Positions 53,468 through 64,000 of a stretch of DNA of 64,000 nt are shown here, one piece after another (within the stretch, counting starts at the first letter, position 1; each line of letters starts with the position of its first letter). The notes below the pieces were generated by a model. The model was not told the DNA's origin. It was given only the letters and a program-made list of their open reading frames with translations, and searched no databases. The stretch covers positions 24,597,489-24,661,488 of the forward strand of contig OX344756.2 of assembly GCA_947034885.2 (NCBI GenBank), read 5' to 3'. This stretch comes from Thuidium tamariscinum. Taxonomy: Eukaryota; Streptophyta; Bryopsida; Hypnales; Thuidiaceae. Position numbers and translations under genes: made by a program.

Positions 53468-53739
53468 CTTTTTACCTAAGTGGCAATCCCTAATGTAACC
53501 AATGCATCACCTCATTGTAGCCTCGATATTATTTATTGATGAGTGTTGGTTTTAGGATGAATGTATGATTGTAATAGAACCATGCATAGGGAGATCCCAA
53601 TCTTTTTTTTCATATTTTATTATTTTTTGCCATGAAAATTCCAAAGATTTGGTTGAGAGTGCAAATTATTTTTGTAACTACAATGTAATTTCTAACTTTT
53701 TTTCATCTAATTGCACCAAGATTGCTCCAGAAATGGACT

Positions 53740-54420
53740 AAACAGTTACACCTTCATCTTTGTATATTAGGCTTGCTGCTAGATTAATATATTCAGTGAA
53801 ATTTGGTGAACTTTGTTTACAATATAAGGAAGGAGGTCCATAAAGCGCCCGTCTGAGAGCTAAAACTAAATTTTGGAGAGGTGAAAGACAAGTTGTTTCA
53901 TATTTTTGAAGCTTTGTGGAATTAGTATTAGAAGAAATTTTAGGGCAAAAGAAGATTGCAAGTTCCCAAGCTATAGGAACACAGAATCTGTGGCAAAAAT
54001 GCAAAAATGGACTCCATAGATGTGTTTAAGAGTGTGTCATGTCATCAATTTTTTTTTGGGAAAATAAAAATAAAAATTTTGGACTTTCTTTTGCATTTCA
54101 GGACCAACATTTAAAGAAAATTTTAATTGCTAGCTTGATAGCAACTAGTAGTATTAGGATTGATTTTGGGAATAGGGTTGAAATGGGCTCCTTTTGCCCT
54201 AAAATCCCTTCTAATGTTAAAAAAAATTTGAAGTCCAAATGACATAGGGCTTTAAATTGCCCACCCCCTCTAATGTACACCATTTGTACAATCTTCTAAT
54301 AAAAGATGAAAAATTAGCTTGTACAAATACTATACATTTGAGAAGGTGGGCAATTTTAGAGCTTGAGTGGTTTTAGAGCTTCCTCCCTTAGACCTTTGAT
54401 GGGCTACACAAACCATCCCA
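53740..54420. repeat. Dispersed repeat, relative of 56280-56610
   Basis: It shares 'AAGTTGTTTCATATTTTTGAAGCT', 'GGAATTAGT' and the small inverted pair around 'GTACA…TTGTACAA' followed by 'GGTGGGCAATTTTAGAGCTTGAG' with 56400-56600. It is non-coding. 54421-55388 is spacer, with a dispersed-repeat copy at about 54715-54850. Confidence 0.45.
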
Positions 54421-55388
54421 TGAACTTGGCCTAGTAGACCTGCAAAGGTTGGGTAATTCAAATTGTTCTATTGAAGATTTTGTGAAAAGCTGTCCATTGC
54501 AAATCTTGATTTTTTAGTGGTGAGGCTTGTGGAAATAATATACTTGATCTTAGAGAAAAAATCACATTAAAAATTCATTTAAAAAATAATAAAGTAGATT
54601 TTTGAGAAGTTGTACATGAATCATAGTTATGCATGTTATGTCCTTTAGCCCTATAATGACATGGTGGCCTTAAGTTGTCCGATGGGTGACAAATAATTCT
54701 TCTATTTAAGATAGAAGTGCAAATGTGCATCCTTGAAACTTTGTAAGAAAACAAGAGGTTTCACATGTGTGGTAGTTTGACCTCCAATTAGTCCTCTTGT
54801 TTTTTTAAGCAAATGATTCAAATGGTGCCCGAATGGATGATTTTCATAATGATGAGTTCACGTTTCCATGGTTAACCTCATATTTTCTTTCTTGACTTCA
54901 ATCTTAGCTTTGGCATATTAAAAAAATCCAAAGACTTCAAATCTTTTCAGTGGTTTATGTTTTTACCACCCTTTTCATCAATCCTTATAATCTTTCAGCC
55001 CATAAGTGATATTCTTGGGTTTTCTTTTCCTATGTGATCCATAACATCTCTCATTTGATTTCATCCTATGACAGGAGCTGACCCATTTATGATCACCTCC
55101 CATTTCCAATCTAAACGCAACTCTCTTTCCATGAGGTTATAGCACACTTTCCAAAGTAGTTACGGTGCATTATAATTGGTTGCACAGCTCTCGTTTTAGT
55201 GACCGCAACTGGTCCTTGGTTGATTCTGCAATTAGCCTATAGTCAAATAGAGTTAGGAAGGTCTATATCAGCATGATGGATCAAAAAGAATCTTTCACTA
55301 AAAAATTCATAGTACTTCCATTTTATGTGACAAAATTTTGGAATCATATGCAATTCTTCCAAACTCTATTTCTAAATGAGGGAAAAAT

Positions 55389-55830
55389 TTGGCATTCACA
55401 AAATGTGTGCTCCTCGAAGTAGACTCCCCCTTCCTTCTTCCCCCTTTTTTTCCAAATGGATCCCCCTTATCAAAACTTGCCTGGGAGATCCGAAAAGGCG
55501 TTGGCCATGATTTCGGGGTTCCAGTAATTACCCTGGTGTCAGTGTGTCCCCCAGGCAGATTTCCCTGGACCCTGGCTGGCTGGCCGGGGTAGCCTAGCCT
55601 AGCGTAGCCTAGCCTAGCCTGCAGTAGCTTAGCTGCTCAGGTGCCGGAGTGGCTTTTTCCGGAGGGCTGCCTGCGCCCTTCGTCCGTCCGTCGCTCTGTC
55701 AGACTCCGTCCTTGCATGTTTTTCTTCTGTTGGTCCCAGCTTGCTTGACTGATTCCGCTTCAGGCAGGCAGGCAGGCGCGCGCTCCCTGCAACAAGGCGG
55801 GGAGGGAAGCTGGGGAAAACGCGGAGGAAC
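55389..55830. other. Small GC-rich island with simple repeats
   Basis: GC content rises sharply here against AT-rich flanks. It contains an (AGCCT)n run (about 55589-55620), CGTCCGTCCGTCG and (GCAG)n runs, and CTGGCTGGCTGG. The 67- and 61-aa plus-strand frames have low complexity and no family match. It might be an orphan promoter, a gene relic or a GC-rich repeat. Confidence 0.4.
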
Positions 55831-55834
55831 TTAA

Positions 55835-56253
55835 CCCATTAAGGACCAGGTCGATGACTGCAAATGAATATTTGGTTGAAAATGACATGTTTTCATTAGA
55901 AGTTGAAGTGACTACTAAGATATGGACACCCCAAAGCGCCACTTCTTCACACTGAGCCTAGTTCCTGCTATTAATTAGTTCAAATTTTTATGTAGTCTTG
56001 TTGGCAAGTGAAAGCATGTTCCAACGCACCAAAGAACGTAGGATTTGGATACCGTATGCAAAAGTTATTAACAGTCAAAGTCTGTTTCTGGAAGCGCCAT
56101 CTACAATCTGTGAACATGACTGATTTCGGTAATGTATGTGCACTGTAGATGGCGCTTTTAGGAACACAACGATGTTGGGTGTACCCACCTTAATGAAAAC
56201 CTATCATTTTCAACCAAAGTCATCAACTAGTCATCGACCTGGTCCTTAATGGC
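55835..56253. mobile_element. TTAA-flanked element carrying a nested MITE
   Basis: TTAA lies at 55831-55834 and 56254-56257. Inverted ends CCATTAAGGACCAGGTCGAT and ATCGACCTGGTCCTTAATGG extend inward ('GGTTGAAAATGA' against 'TCATTTTCAACC'). Without the nested 273-bp MITE the element is about 146 bp, almost all inverted repeat. Non-coding. Confidence 0.7.
55918..56190. mobile_element. 273-bp TA-flanked MITE, third copy
   Basis: It is the same length and layout as 20479-20751, with TA on both sides. It has 'TTCACACTGAGCCTAGTTCC', 'GGATTTGGATACCGTATGC' and the inner pair GCGCCATCTACA / TGTAGATGGCGC. Its left end is more diverged than those of the two 20-24 kb copies. Confidence 0.65.
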
Positions 56254-56257
56254 TTAA

Positions 56258-58103
56258 ACCCTAACTTGGAGCTCTCCAAGGTAGGAGGTCCATCAATGGA
56301 TCATTGCAGGGTTGGAACTGAATTTGAGGGAGGGGAAACATCTTCAAAAATCATGTTCCATGGTCTTTTCCTCAAGAGACAAGAGAAATTGGAAGCTAAT
56401 CCAAGTTGTTTCATGTATTTTTAAGCTCTGCGGAATTAGTTATAAAAAAAATTGAAGTTGAAATAGAATAGGACTCTAAAATGGCTTACTTCCTGAAATG
56501 TACATTGTTTATACATTGTTGAAGCCTATAAAAAAGAAATATGTACAAATTGTGTACATTTAAGGAAGTGGGTCAGCTTAGAGCTTGAGCACTTCTAGAA
56601 CCTCCTATTTTGATAAGTTTGTACAATACCAAATTTTTTTTTCCATTTTCTAAGAAAGTGCCGGGGTGGCCATCACTTCAAATCTGGTGAAGTACTATAT
56701 TTCTACACTCATTCATCCTTTTATTGGACCAAAAACATTATTATTTCAATTACATTAATGCACTTTTTAATTCAAATTTTGCAACTTCATCCAATGTTTA
56801 AAATAGAAAAATAAAATTTCTATGGAAAATAGACTTCATTTAGTTGGGGAATAAAAAAATACTTTCATGTTGAAGGATAATGAACGAATTGGAAATGATC
56901 CTATTAGAATAATAAGTTAGTTCCAAGGCAGACGGTCAAGTAGGAAATTTCTATGCTAATAGGTTCAATATCTAAAATTGAGATATCTTGATTCAAATTC
57001 AATAATTCAATTTGGAGTTCCTAAGCCAAAAATATTACTACAGCACCATTGCTCTCTTATTTATTTGTTTTTTTATTTGTCTCTATTTTCTATTTTTACC
57101 ATTTTATTGTTTTTATATTAAAGTTTTTAATCTAGAGTCAAGTTTGATGTTCTTAGTTTTTATCTCTAGATTATATCTTTCACAATTGATTATCTCACTT
57201 CAAATTACACACTCTAAGCACTGCAATTTTATACCAAATTGGCAATCAACATCGTCATGCCATCATTTATACTAACTTCATAATTATCCAATTGGGATCA
57301 TATTATACTCTTATTAAGTTAGACATACACATCAATTACACACCACAATCGATACACATTTCAAAATTCAAATGTAACAGATTCCATCAATTCCAATTGT
57401 CTTATACAAATACACATTTTAAAACTCAAAAGCTCCAATTCAATACTAAAAGTTACTTCCTTCTTCTAAAGAAAGAACTCCAATATAATCCTCAATGAAA
57501 GACTATAACCATATTAGCTTCCTTCCAATTCATATAGCCAACCAAATAGTTACAATAGGTCAACAATATTTGCTTCACATCCATTAATACCTCAATTATC
57601 TACCAATTAATAACTACAACCCATTCATACTATTAAGTCCTATCTAAATTGGTAATTCAAAATTAACATTTAACAAAATTATCAAATTGGACACTTACTA
57701 TATAATTGTATTATCTACATTTGATTTGGCAAAAATTAATGATTTATTTCTAAAATAGAGCAATCTAATCCCATAGTGCCCCTCCAAAGTTGGTCCTATG
57801 GGATTGGGATATAGACAAAGGGCTTCAAGGCTATCTTTTGTTCAAATTATTTTTCATTCATTCAAAATAACAATTGAATTATTTCAAGGAAATTTAGCTC
57901 TTTGAAATTTTGGTACATAGAATATTTGTATAAAGATATAATGATAACTATGAAAAAATTTCAAAAAAAGATTTTTGTCATTTATTCCTTGTCTAAGCAA
58001 CATCTTAAGAATAGTGGTTACAAATAAGTCATCCCTCTCAACATTTTTTTTGCAAATGATGTATATAGAATTTTAGAATCAAAACTATAATAAAATTGGA
58101 TTT
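56258..58103. other. Spacer with a dispersed-repeat copy, no gene seen
   Basis: A repeat related to 53740-54420 lies at about 56280-56610. The remainder is AT-rich with short random frames (87 aa at 57012, hydrophobic but low-complexity). Confidence 0.4.
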
Positions 58104-58430
58104 AGCAAATTCTGCCACTTTTCAGGACATTGTGTGACAATTGAGTTATTCGTAAAGTACACTAAATCGGGGTTTAAACCCATGAGTTTTGTGAAAAAGC
58201 CGGTTGAGTTAAAAAGTTAAAAATAAAAGTGGGTATGAAACTTATTTTTCCATCAAAATGGTGCCTAAAAAAGTTTGGTCCCCACTTTTGAAGTCGTGTG
58301 ACATAAGTATCTTGCAAAAAAGTTTGACACTTCAACTATAGTTGCCTTCTCAACTTCCAAAAAAGTCATGCCCAAAGTAGGGGAGACTTTACAAATAACT
58401 CAAATGTCCTAAAAAGTGGCAGAAATTGCC
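58104..58430. mobile_element. MITE with TTCTGCCACTTTT.AGGACAT termini
   Basis: The left end 'AATTCTGCCACTTTTCAGGAC' and right end 'GTCCTAAAAAGTGGCAGAAATT' are inverted. A partial third copy of the terminus ('GCCACTTTTCAGGACATTGCA') lies near 58863. Non-coding. Confidence 0.6.
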
Positions 58431-58499
58431 AAAAAAAATTAAACTTTTAAATTTTCATTCCCCTCCCCCCCCCTTCTTGTAATTTTCGGAAATCAATTT

Positions 58500-58735
58500 T
58501 ATTGACAAATAATATGGGACAATTCATCCCGTATTCATATTCATACTCGTATATTCCCATTCTAATATTGTATTCATATCCCTATATTGTATCTATATTT
58601 GTATATGTATCTGTGCTTGTATCCAATATCCATATCCTTATTTTGTATTCACTATGTATTTACATATAATATTATATCCATATCTAGTATTCATATATGG
58701 TATTGTATTCATATCTGTATTTAGATTAAATCTCA
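58500..58735. repeat. Degenerate TATTCATAT/ATATCC simple-sequence region
   Basis: Variants of 'GTATTCATAT' and 'GTATCTATAT' repeat irregularly for over 200 bp. No coding potential. Confidence 0.6.
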
Positions 58736-59162
58736 TAAGATCAACGGCTTGTGATTTTTTGGAAAATCAACGTTGATTTTAAGGGCAAGCATTTTTTTAA
58801 GCAATCAATGACTCGTAAATTTTTTGAGACAAGGGGGGCTAATTAATTGACAATGATATGCAGCCACTTTTCAGGACATTGCATAATATTAGTCTATTTA
58901 GCATGTATAGAATTAACCTTGGAAAGTATTGCAAGTTGAATCAATAGATTATAATAATTTTGCATGACAAATGAATGCATATGTATAATTAAAAAGATGG
59001 CATGTCTTTTAAAAAAGAAGATTAAAGAAGTTATTCTTTTCAAAACAAACATTAGAATGAATTTAGATTAATAAGTGCATTTTATTTAGACTTTAAAATC
59101 TTCAAAAAGTATTATTTTTTTAAAAACTATATTCATTCAAATCATCAAATGTCAAGGTGTGA

Positions 59163-59909
59163 AGGGTGAATGCAAGAAAGACTTGTACTATTTGGCGTCA
59201 CACTTTGAGTGACGGAGTTGTCATGAGCTATAACTTTTGAAGCATTAACTCTTTGAACTTGAAATTTTTATTGAAGATGACTTACTTGATAGTTATCAAA
59301 ACCCTTATTTTTTAGAAATTTTCAAAAATCATTTTATATTTAAATTCTAATTTCTCTAATTTGTCACACTTTGCGGTTTAGGGGTTTTTAGTATTGGGGA
59401 GTACTTTAAATTAATAATTTAGAGCTCAGATTTCTAGGGTCTATTCCTACACTAAGTAGGCATGTTTACACCGAAGGAAATTTTAAAAATCATTATTCTC
59501 TTTCCTCTACATGTGTGCTAACAGGCCTCCCTTGCGCGCACATTTTTGAACAATCAAGATAGTGTTTGGATCATTATTTTGGTGAAATACCTTTATCATA
59601 AAGTCTTCTCAAATGGAAAATTTTTAGTTTTAAGAAAAATCACTTTCCCTATTTTTTACAAATTAAAATGTGAAAATATAGTGAAAGTTACAATTTTCAC
59701 GAAATTCAGCACTTTTCTAGTTCTCCTACTTAGAGAATTTTTCTATGCTTTTCCTTCCTAGGGTATCTTCTTCTTAAAGGTATATACATCAAACATATTT
59801 TTCACTATTTAAAAAAATTGATTTACTATTTATATAGTACTCCCAAAGAAAAAAGTGAGTACTGTGCAAAACGCTACGCTTTGCCATAGGTCTTTCTTGC
59901 AATGACCCT
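59163..59909. mobile_element. Diverged copy of the 37.0-kb element
   Basis: The left end 'AGGGTGAATGCAAGAAAGAC' and right end 'GTCTTTCTTGCAATGACCCT' are inverted. Inner blocks 'CTATAACTTTTGAAG', 'TATTGAAGATG', 'TTTTCAAAAATCATTTTATAT' in part, and 'AACGCTACGCTTT' parallel 37016-37740. Non-coding. Confidence 0.65.
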
Positions 59910-62046
59910 GAATAGAAGAGACAAATTGATTCAATTAAACCTTACAAAACCTTCAAAATATGAACATGTCACTTCCCAAAATCCAATGGTAAATGTTAGT
60001 TTATATTTTTAGCATCTCCAAAGAATTTGAGAATCATATTATGTCCTTTGTACACAACATTTATAGCTCCTCCATAGACATGTACCTCCTATTTAACCTT
60101 CTAAAAAATTAAGTATTTAGGAAAATGTGCTTTTAAAAGTGGAATTTATCAAGTCTAGATAGTCTAAGATAAATGAGACGAAAGAATTTTGAAAACTCAA
60201 AATATTTTATCCAAATCTAGACTTTGAACCTATAAAAGAAATCTTTGATACAAAAAAGTATCAAAAAATGAGGTGTCATGAAATTTACAAATGTTTTGAC
60301 CATCTTTTAGGCATTCTTTTTTATACTTGAATGCAAAAATAATTGCTTTTTTTTTTCAACATTTAAGTGTCAAAAGTTATATTGTTAGAAAGAATGTCAA
60401 AAGAGTGTTGAAAAAAACAATTAGGAAGGGAGTTAAATAATGTACCAAAAATAATGTAAGGAAACATTTTCAATATAGGTATCAAAAAGGGTGTCAACAA
60501 GGTGTCAATATAAAGGTTTAAAAAGATGTTCATCACTTTGAAAATTCACATCTAATTCCACAAACTTAAGTTCCAAAAATACAATGCAACATTGGTTTGA
60601 TTTGACTTTGCTTGACTTACAAGGAAAATTTATTATAATTTTTTTTTCCAAAGGTCCTATTCCTCAAATAAGGAAAACTAAGTGTGCAAAATATAGTTTT
60701 AGTAAACAATCTTCAATTTTTGCATAAGTGGAACAAGGTACTACAAACTTCTATTACCATGGACTAGGTAGGTAGGGTCCTCCTTTGGCTTGTGGGCAAT
60801 ATATTAGACAACAAGGTGAGCAACTAGGTTAATTTTTGGCCCACACCTTCAAAACTATTAGAAGAATTTTTTTTTAAATTTTTTTTAAAAATTAAAATTT
60901 TTTTTTTCTATAATTTTTTTTCTGGATTTGCAATACTTTTTCATCAACATCTACACTCATATTTATATTCTTTTTGACACAAACTTTTATATTAGATTTT
61001 AGGTTTCAGTTCAACATTTGTTTGACACTAAATTGTCAAGTACAACAACTATATTAGGTGTTGTTCTAGTCACGTGTGTTGGTTTTTTAGGTATATATGG
61101 TTACAAAAATTTGGTAAGTTGATCTAGATCGCCATACACTTGTATAAGGAAAATAATTCCAAATTGTTTAAGCTTAATATTTGTATTTGATATGAATTTT
61201 CTTCACCTTTTCTTCAAATTATTTTGTTGATTTCAAATTGCACAAAAAAATCTAGTGCTTTTTTGGCTTTATTGAGGAAAAACGATTGCAACTTCAAAAC
61301 TTAAATATAATAAATTCCTTCAAAGAAAAGAATTTGAAGTTCAATTTCATGTCATTGGCTCGTCCTCTAAGTAGGTTCAAGAGGCTAATTTCAACAATGA
61401 TACGAAAAATAAAAGTTGATTCACAACCTTAAACTCAATTTAAGATATGTACACCTAAAATTTGCCACTAAGAATAAGTGAGCAAAATACCATTATTTAA
61501 CATTACCCGAATTCATTTCAATTCATTTCTTTTCAAAATATTGTATTTAGGTGTACTAAAAGACAACACTAAGCTCTCATATGCTCTCATTGCATACATC
61601 CAATATACTCCCTTTGCACCACTAAAACCTCCAAAAATCTACCCCTTGAGGGATTAATTGTACTTTTAGTTACATTTCCAATAATACTTGTGTTTAAGAA
61701 CAAGACAGTAATCCATCCCTTAAATCTATGCAGAATCTCAATCTTAGGCATTGTCATTTAGGCACCCAAATTCCATATGGAAAGTATGATATTTGAGCAT
61801 AGTTTGCAAATATTACTAGCTCTATCATTTTGTATGATTTAAAGGGTTGAAGCAACAATGAGACTCTAAAAATGTATTTTTAAACCTAAATGTTTGCAAT
61901 AAAAAACCTAGCCCACTTTACGAACAACTTTTCATAGCATTGAAGTGGTCACTAGTGCATCATCAACAGTACTCTTTAACCCCTCAACACCCCAGCAACG
62001 AGAAAATCACCTTTCAGGATTTCACCAATACCTGTAACGTTGGTAG
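59910..62046. other. AT-rich spacer, no gene seen
   Basis: Long A/T runs (for example around 60860-60920) and short random frames only. Confidence 0.4.
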
Positions 62047-63335
62047 ATGTTGCTAAATCAACATAAGTTTGGAAAGAACTTTGCGGGATTCTTCCTACAC
62101 AATTTGGCACGCGGTTTCTTAGCGGGTCAAATGGGATTCAAATTCTGTGGTGGCGCCCGAATTGATGCTCAACTTATTCTGGAACATGACGGTTTTGGTG
62201 GGTGTTCCAAGAGTGATTGGCTACAACCGGTGAGCTACCGTTGCATTGACTTTGTAAAAGGGATCGGATGCTTCAGGTCACAACTATTGTACGCAATTGT
62301 CATTGTTCAGTTTGCGCACTCATTTCTGCTTGCTGAGTGCTGATTGTGGTAGGAGTGGGAAGTGAGGGATGGCAACTGCAATGTAGCAATTGAATTTGTG
62401 GGAATTATGGTTTCATGATGCACGGTCCACTTTGTTTGCAACAATGACAAGTCGCATTGTGTTTGTCTCCACTATTCATCATGAACAAGTAGAGTTAGTT
62501 GTGGTTGGGGATACAAAAATGTCGTTGCTTTTATTTGCAAGTTGTGATAGTGCGCACTCTACTCTGTACTCCTATTGCCTTCGATGTTTGAGGTGTTTGT
62601 TTGAAGTACAGAATTTGGAGGGGGCAATGATCACTACTCTCAATAAAGGTCGAGCAAGCATTGAAGAACCTTAATTCATCCAAGACACTCTGTATTTTTG
62701 GGCGTTGGATAAGGTTGTGGGAGCCAAGTTTGCTCAAAGAGTGGTGAAATGCCTTGGCGAGTCCTTTCTCTTGGATTTATCGGTGCCTATTGACAAACAC
62801 TATTGGCCAAAGAACCCTGGAACAAAGAATTGGAGGTGCATGTTTCGACATGAGGTTGTGCGCTTGCTAGGGTGGACTGAACGCGTTGTAGAGGGCAAAT
62901 TGCAAGGGATTCGAATTGAGGTGAACACATTTCTTCGAGAAAAGAAGTGGCTGATTGCTCACGATGAGTCAGCTCAAGGGAACTACCAGATTGGAGGCTG
63001 CAAGTCGCTTGAGGCAACATCTTTCCACAACAAGAGAGCAAATTCTCAAGAGACTTCAAGCTGCGATGGCCGCCAACATACAAGAAACAGAAGCGCGCCT
63101 TTCCACAATGCCACTACCTCAACAATCTTGCAAAGACGTCGTTGTGGTCGTTGTTAACCCTACTCATCATCAGGAAGATGTGATTCCACAACCACTAGAG
63201 GATCATGGAGTGAACTTGCTACCCCTAACGTCTGACCGGGAAGCATGCGCAAGGAGGGGTGGAGGTCGCGGAAAAAGTGGAGGTCATCGGAGGGAGGAGG
63301 AAGAGGCTAGGATCGCCAATCACACAGATCCATGA
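62047..63335 (+). pseudogene. Coding-looking but broken sequence, unrecognised
   Basis: Plus-strand frames at 62047-62343, 62390-62674, 62705-63157 and 62955-63335 have balanced composition unlike the spacer but are cut by stops and change frame. The last two overlap out of frame near 62955, as after a frameshift. The last reads 'RLRQHLSTTREQILKRLQ', then 'VVVVVVNPTHHQEDV' and an Arg/Gly-rich tail. I do not recognise a family. It could be exons of a gene with introns or a degraded copy. Confidence 0.3.
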
Positions 63336-64000
63336 CTCTACCAGGTTGGATGGTGCCCAAAATAACACCTGATATGCAAACACCTCCAAAATTACAGAAG
63401 AGATCTTCCATTTGACCTTCGTGTAATACTCGACTGGCAGTTGTGGATGATGATCACCTGGCTTTTCCAATTGGATCTCATGTGCATGTCCTACATCGCC
63501 CACGGCTAGGTCCTGGCCTTGCATCTCCAAGCATTCCACCAATTTATTCCGAACCTCATCGACATGTAGAATGTGGACCGCACCAATGAATACTACTAGC
63601 TTTGTCACCGATGACGGCACGGAGGGGACGTTGACGTGACTACAGAATTTCCAAAAATCTTAATACAGCCTTCAATAACGTTGCATACGTCATTGAATGG
63701 CTTGAAGAAGTGGTCAACTTAGATGACAATGGTGTCCAGCTTGAAATTCAACCTCATATACCTACATGTAGTTGTGGATCTCTTGTTGAATAAAGGGAAA
63801 TGAATGGGCCTCAAGGATGAGTTCTTTCAAGCAATGTATGGGTTCCACTTGTTGTCCTTGGATATGACCCTAAGCAGTGGGTTGGTCTTTCCACGTTCTT
63901 GGGCGATGTGCAACAAAGGTGGTGGGAGGACGACGTGGAGTGGTTTGGCATTGAGTTTGGAGGTGGAATCAGTTGAAAGAAGGTTGTGGTCAACGACTGC
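63336..64000. other. Unresolved, possibly coding on the minus strand
   Basis: A 131-aa minus frame (63620-63225) includes 'VRNKLVECLEMQGQDLAVGDVGHAHEIQLEKPGDHHPQLP', split here only by spacing in reading; it looks more protein-like than a random frame but has no family I know. The window ends before this can be settled. Confidence 0.2.

Overview
The window looks like nuclear DNA of a land plant. It has canonical GT..AG introns and three plant-type protein-coding genes: chlorophyllase, a Tm-1-like two-domain protein and a brassinosteroid-signalling kinase (BSK). These sit in AT-rich intergenic DNA full of non-autonomous inverted-repeat transposons. Short introns (about 80 to 770 bp) and no recognisable LTR-retrotransposon coding sequence would suit a compact seedless-plant genome such as a bryophyte. 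The species cannot be fixed from the sequence alone, and this placement is inference.

Layout. 0.3-1.1 kb: a near-perfect palindrome bounded by TTAA. 2.6-5.1 kb, minus strand: a cluster of unrelated, degenerate exon fragments, including a VAMP71-type longin exon and two myosin XI motor exons whose ATP-binding motifs are destroyed. 5.9-6.5 kb: a second palindrome. 7.6-8.9 kb, minus: an intact two-exon chlorophyllase (352 aa). 10.4-20.0 kb: MITEs, low-complexity DNA, an orphan open frame (17.8-18.5 kb) and a long hairpin (19.2 kb). 20.1-24.2 kb: a 4.0-kb element with inverted arms of about 1.07 kb that each carry the same nested 273-bp MITE. 26.0-30.8 kb, plus: an intact ten-exon gene for a Tm-1-like UPF0261/TIM-barrel protein (742 aa). 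33.6-40.5 kb: a satellite with a period near 90 bp, broken up by inserted elements and flanked by direct repeats. 42.0-46.2 kb, minus: an intact ten-exon BSK-type pseudokinase with TPR-like C-terminus (496 aa). 48.9-60 kb: more non-autonomous elements (TTAA/piggyBac-like, Mutator-like with a 9-bp target duplication, and others) and a small GC-rich island. 62.0-63.4 kb: coding-looking but broken sequence.

The three intact genes have no evident functional link; they act in chlorophyll breakdown, an unassigned soluble two-domain protein, and steroid-receptor signalling. The rest is shaped by small DNA transposons. No transposase gene was recognised, so each element family must depend on enzymes encoded elsewhere. 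The most unusual items are the gene-fragment cluster at 2.6-5.1 kb, the large foldback structures (0.3, 5.9 and 20-24 kb), the 19.2-kb hairpin, and the interrupted 90-bp satellite.
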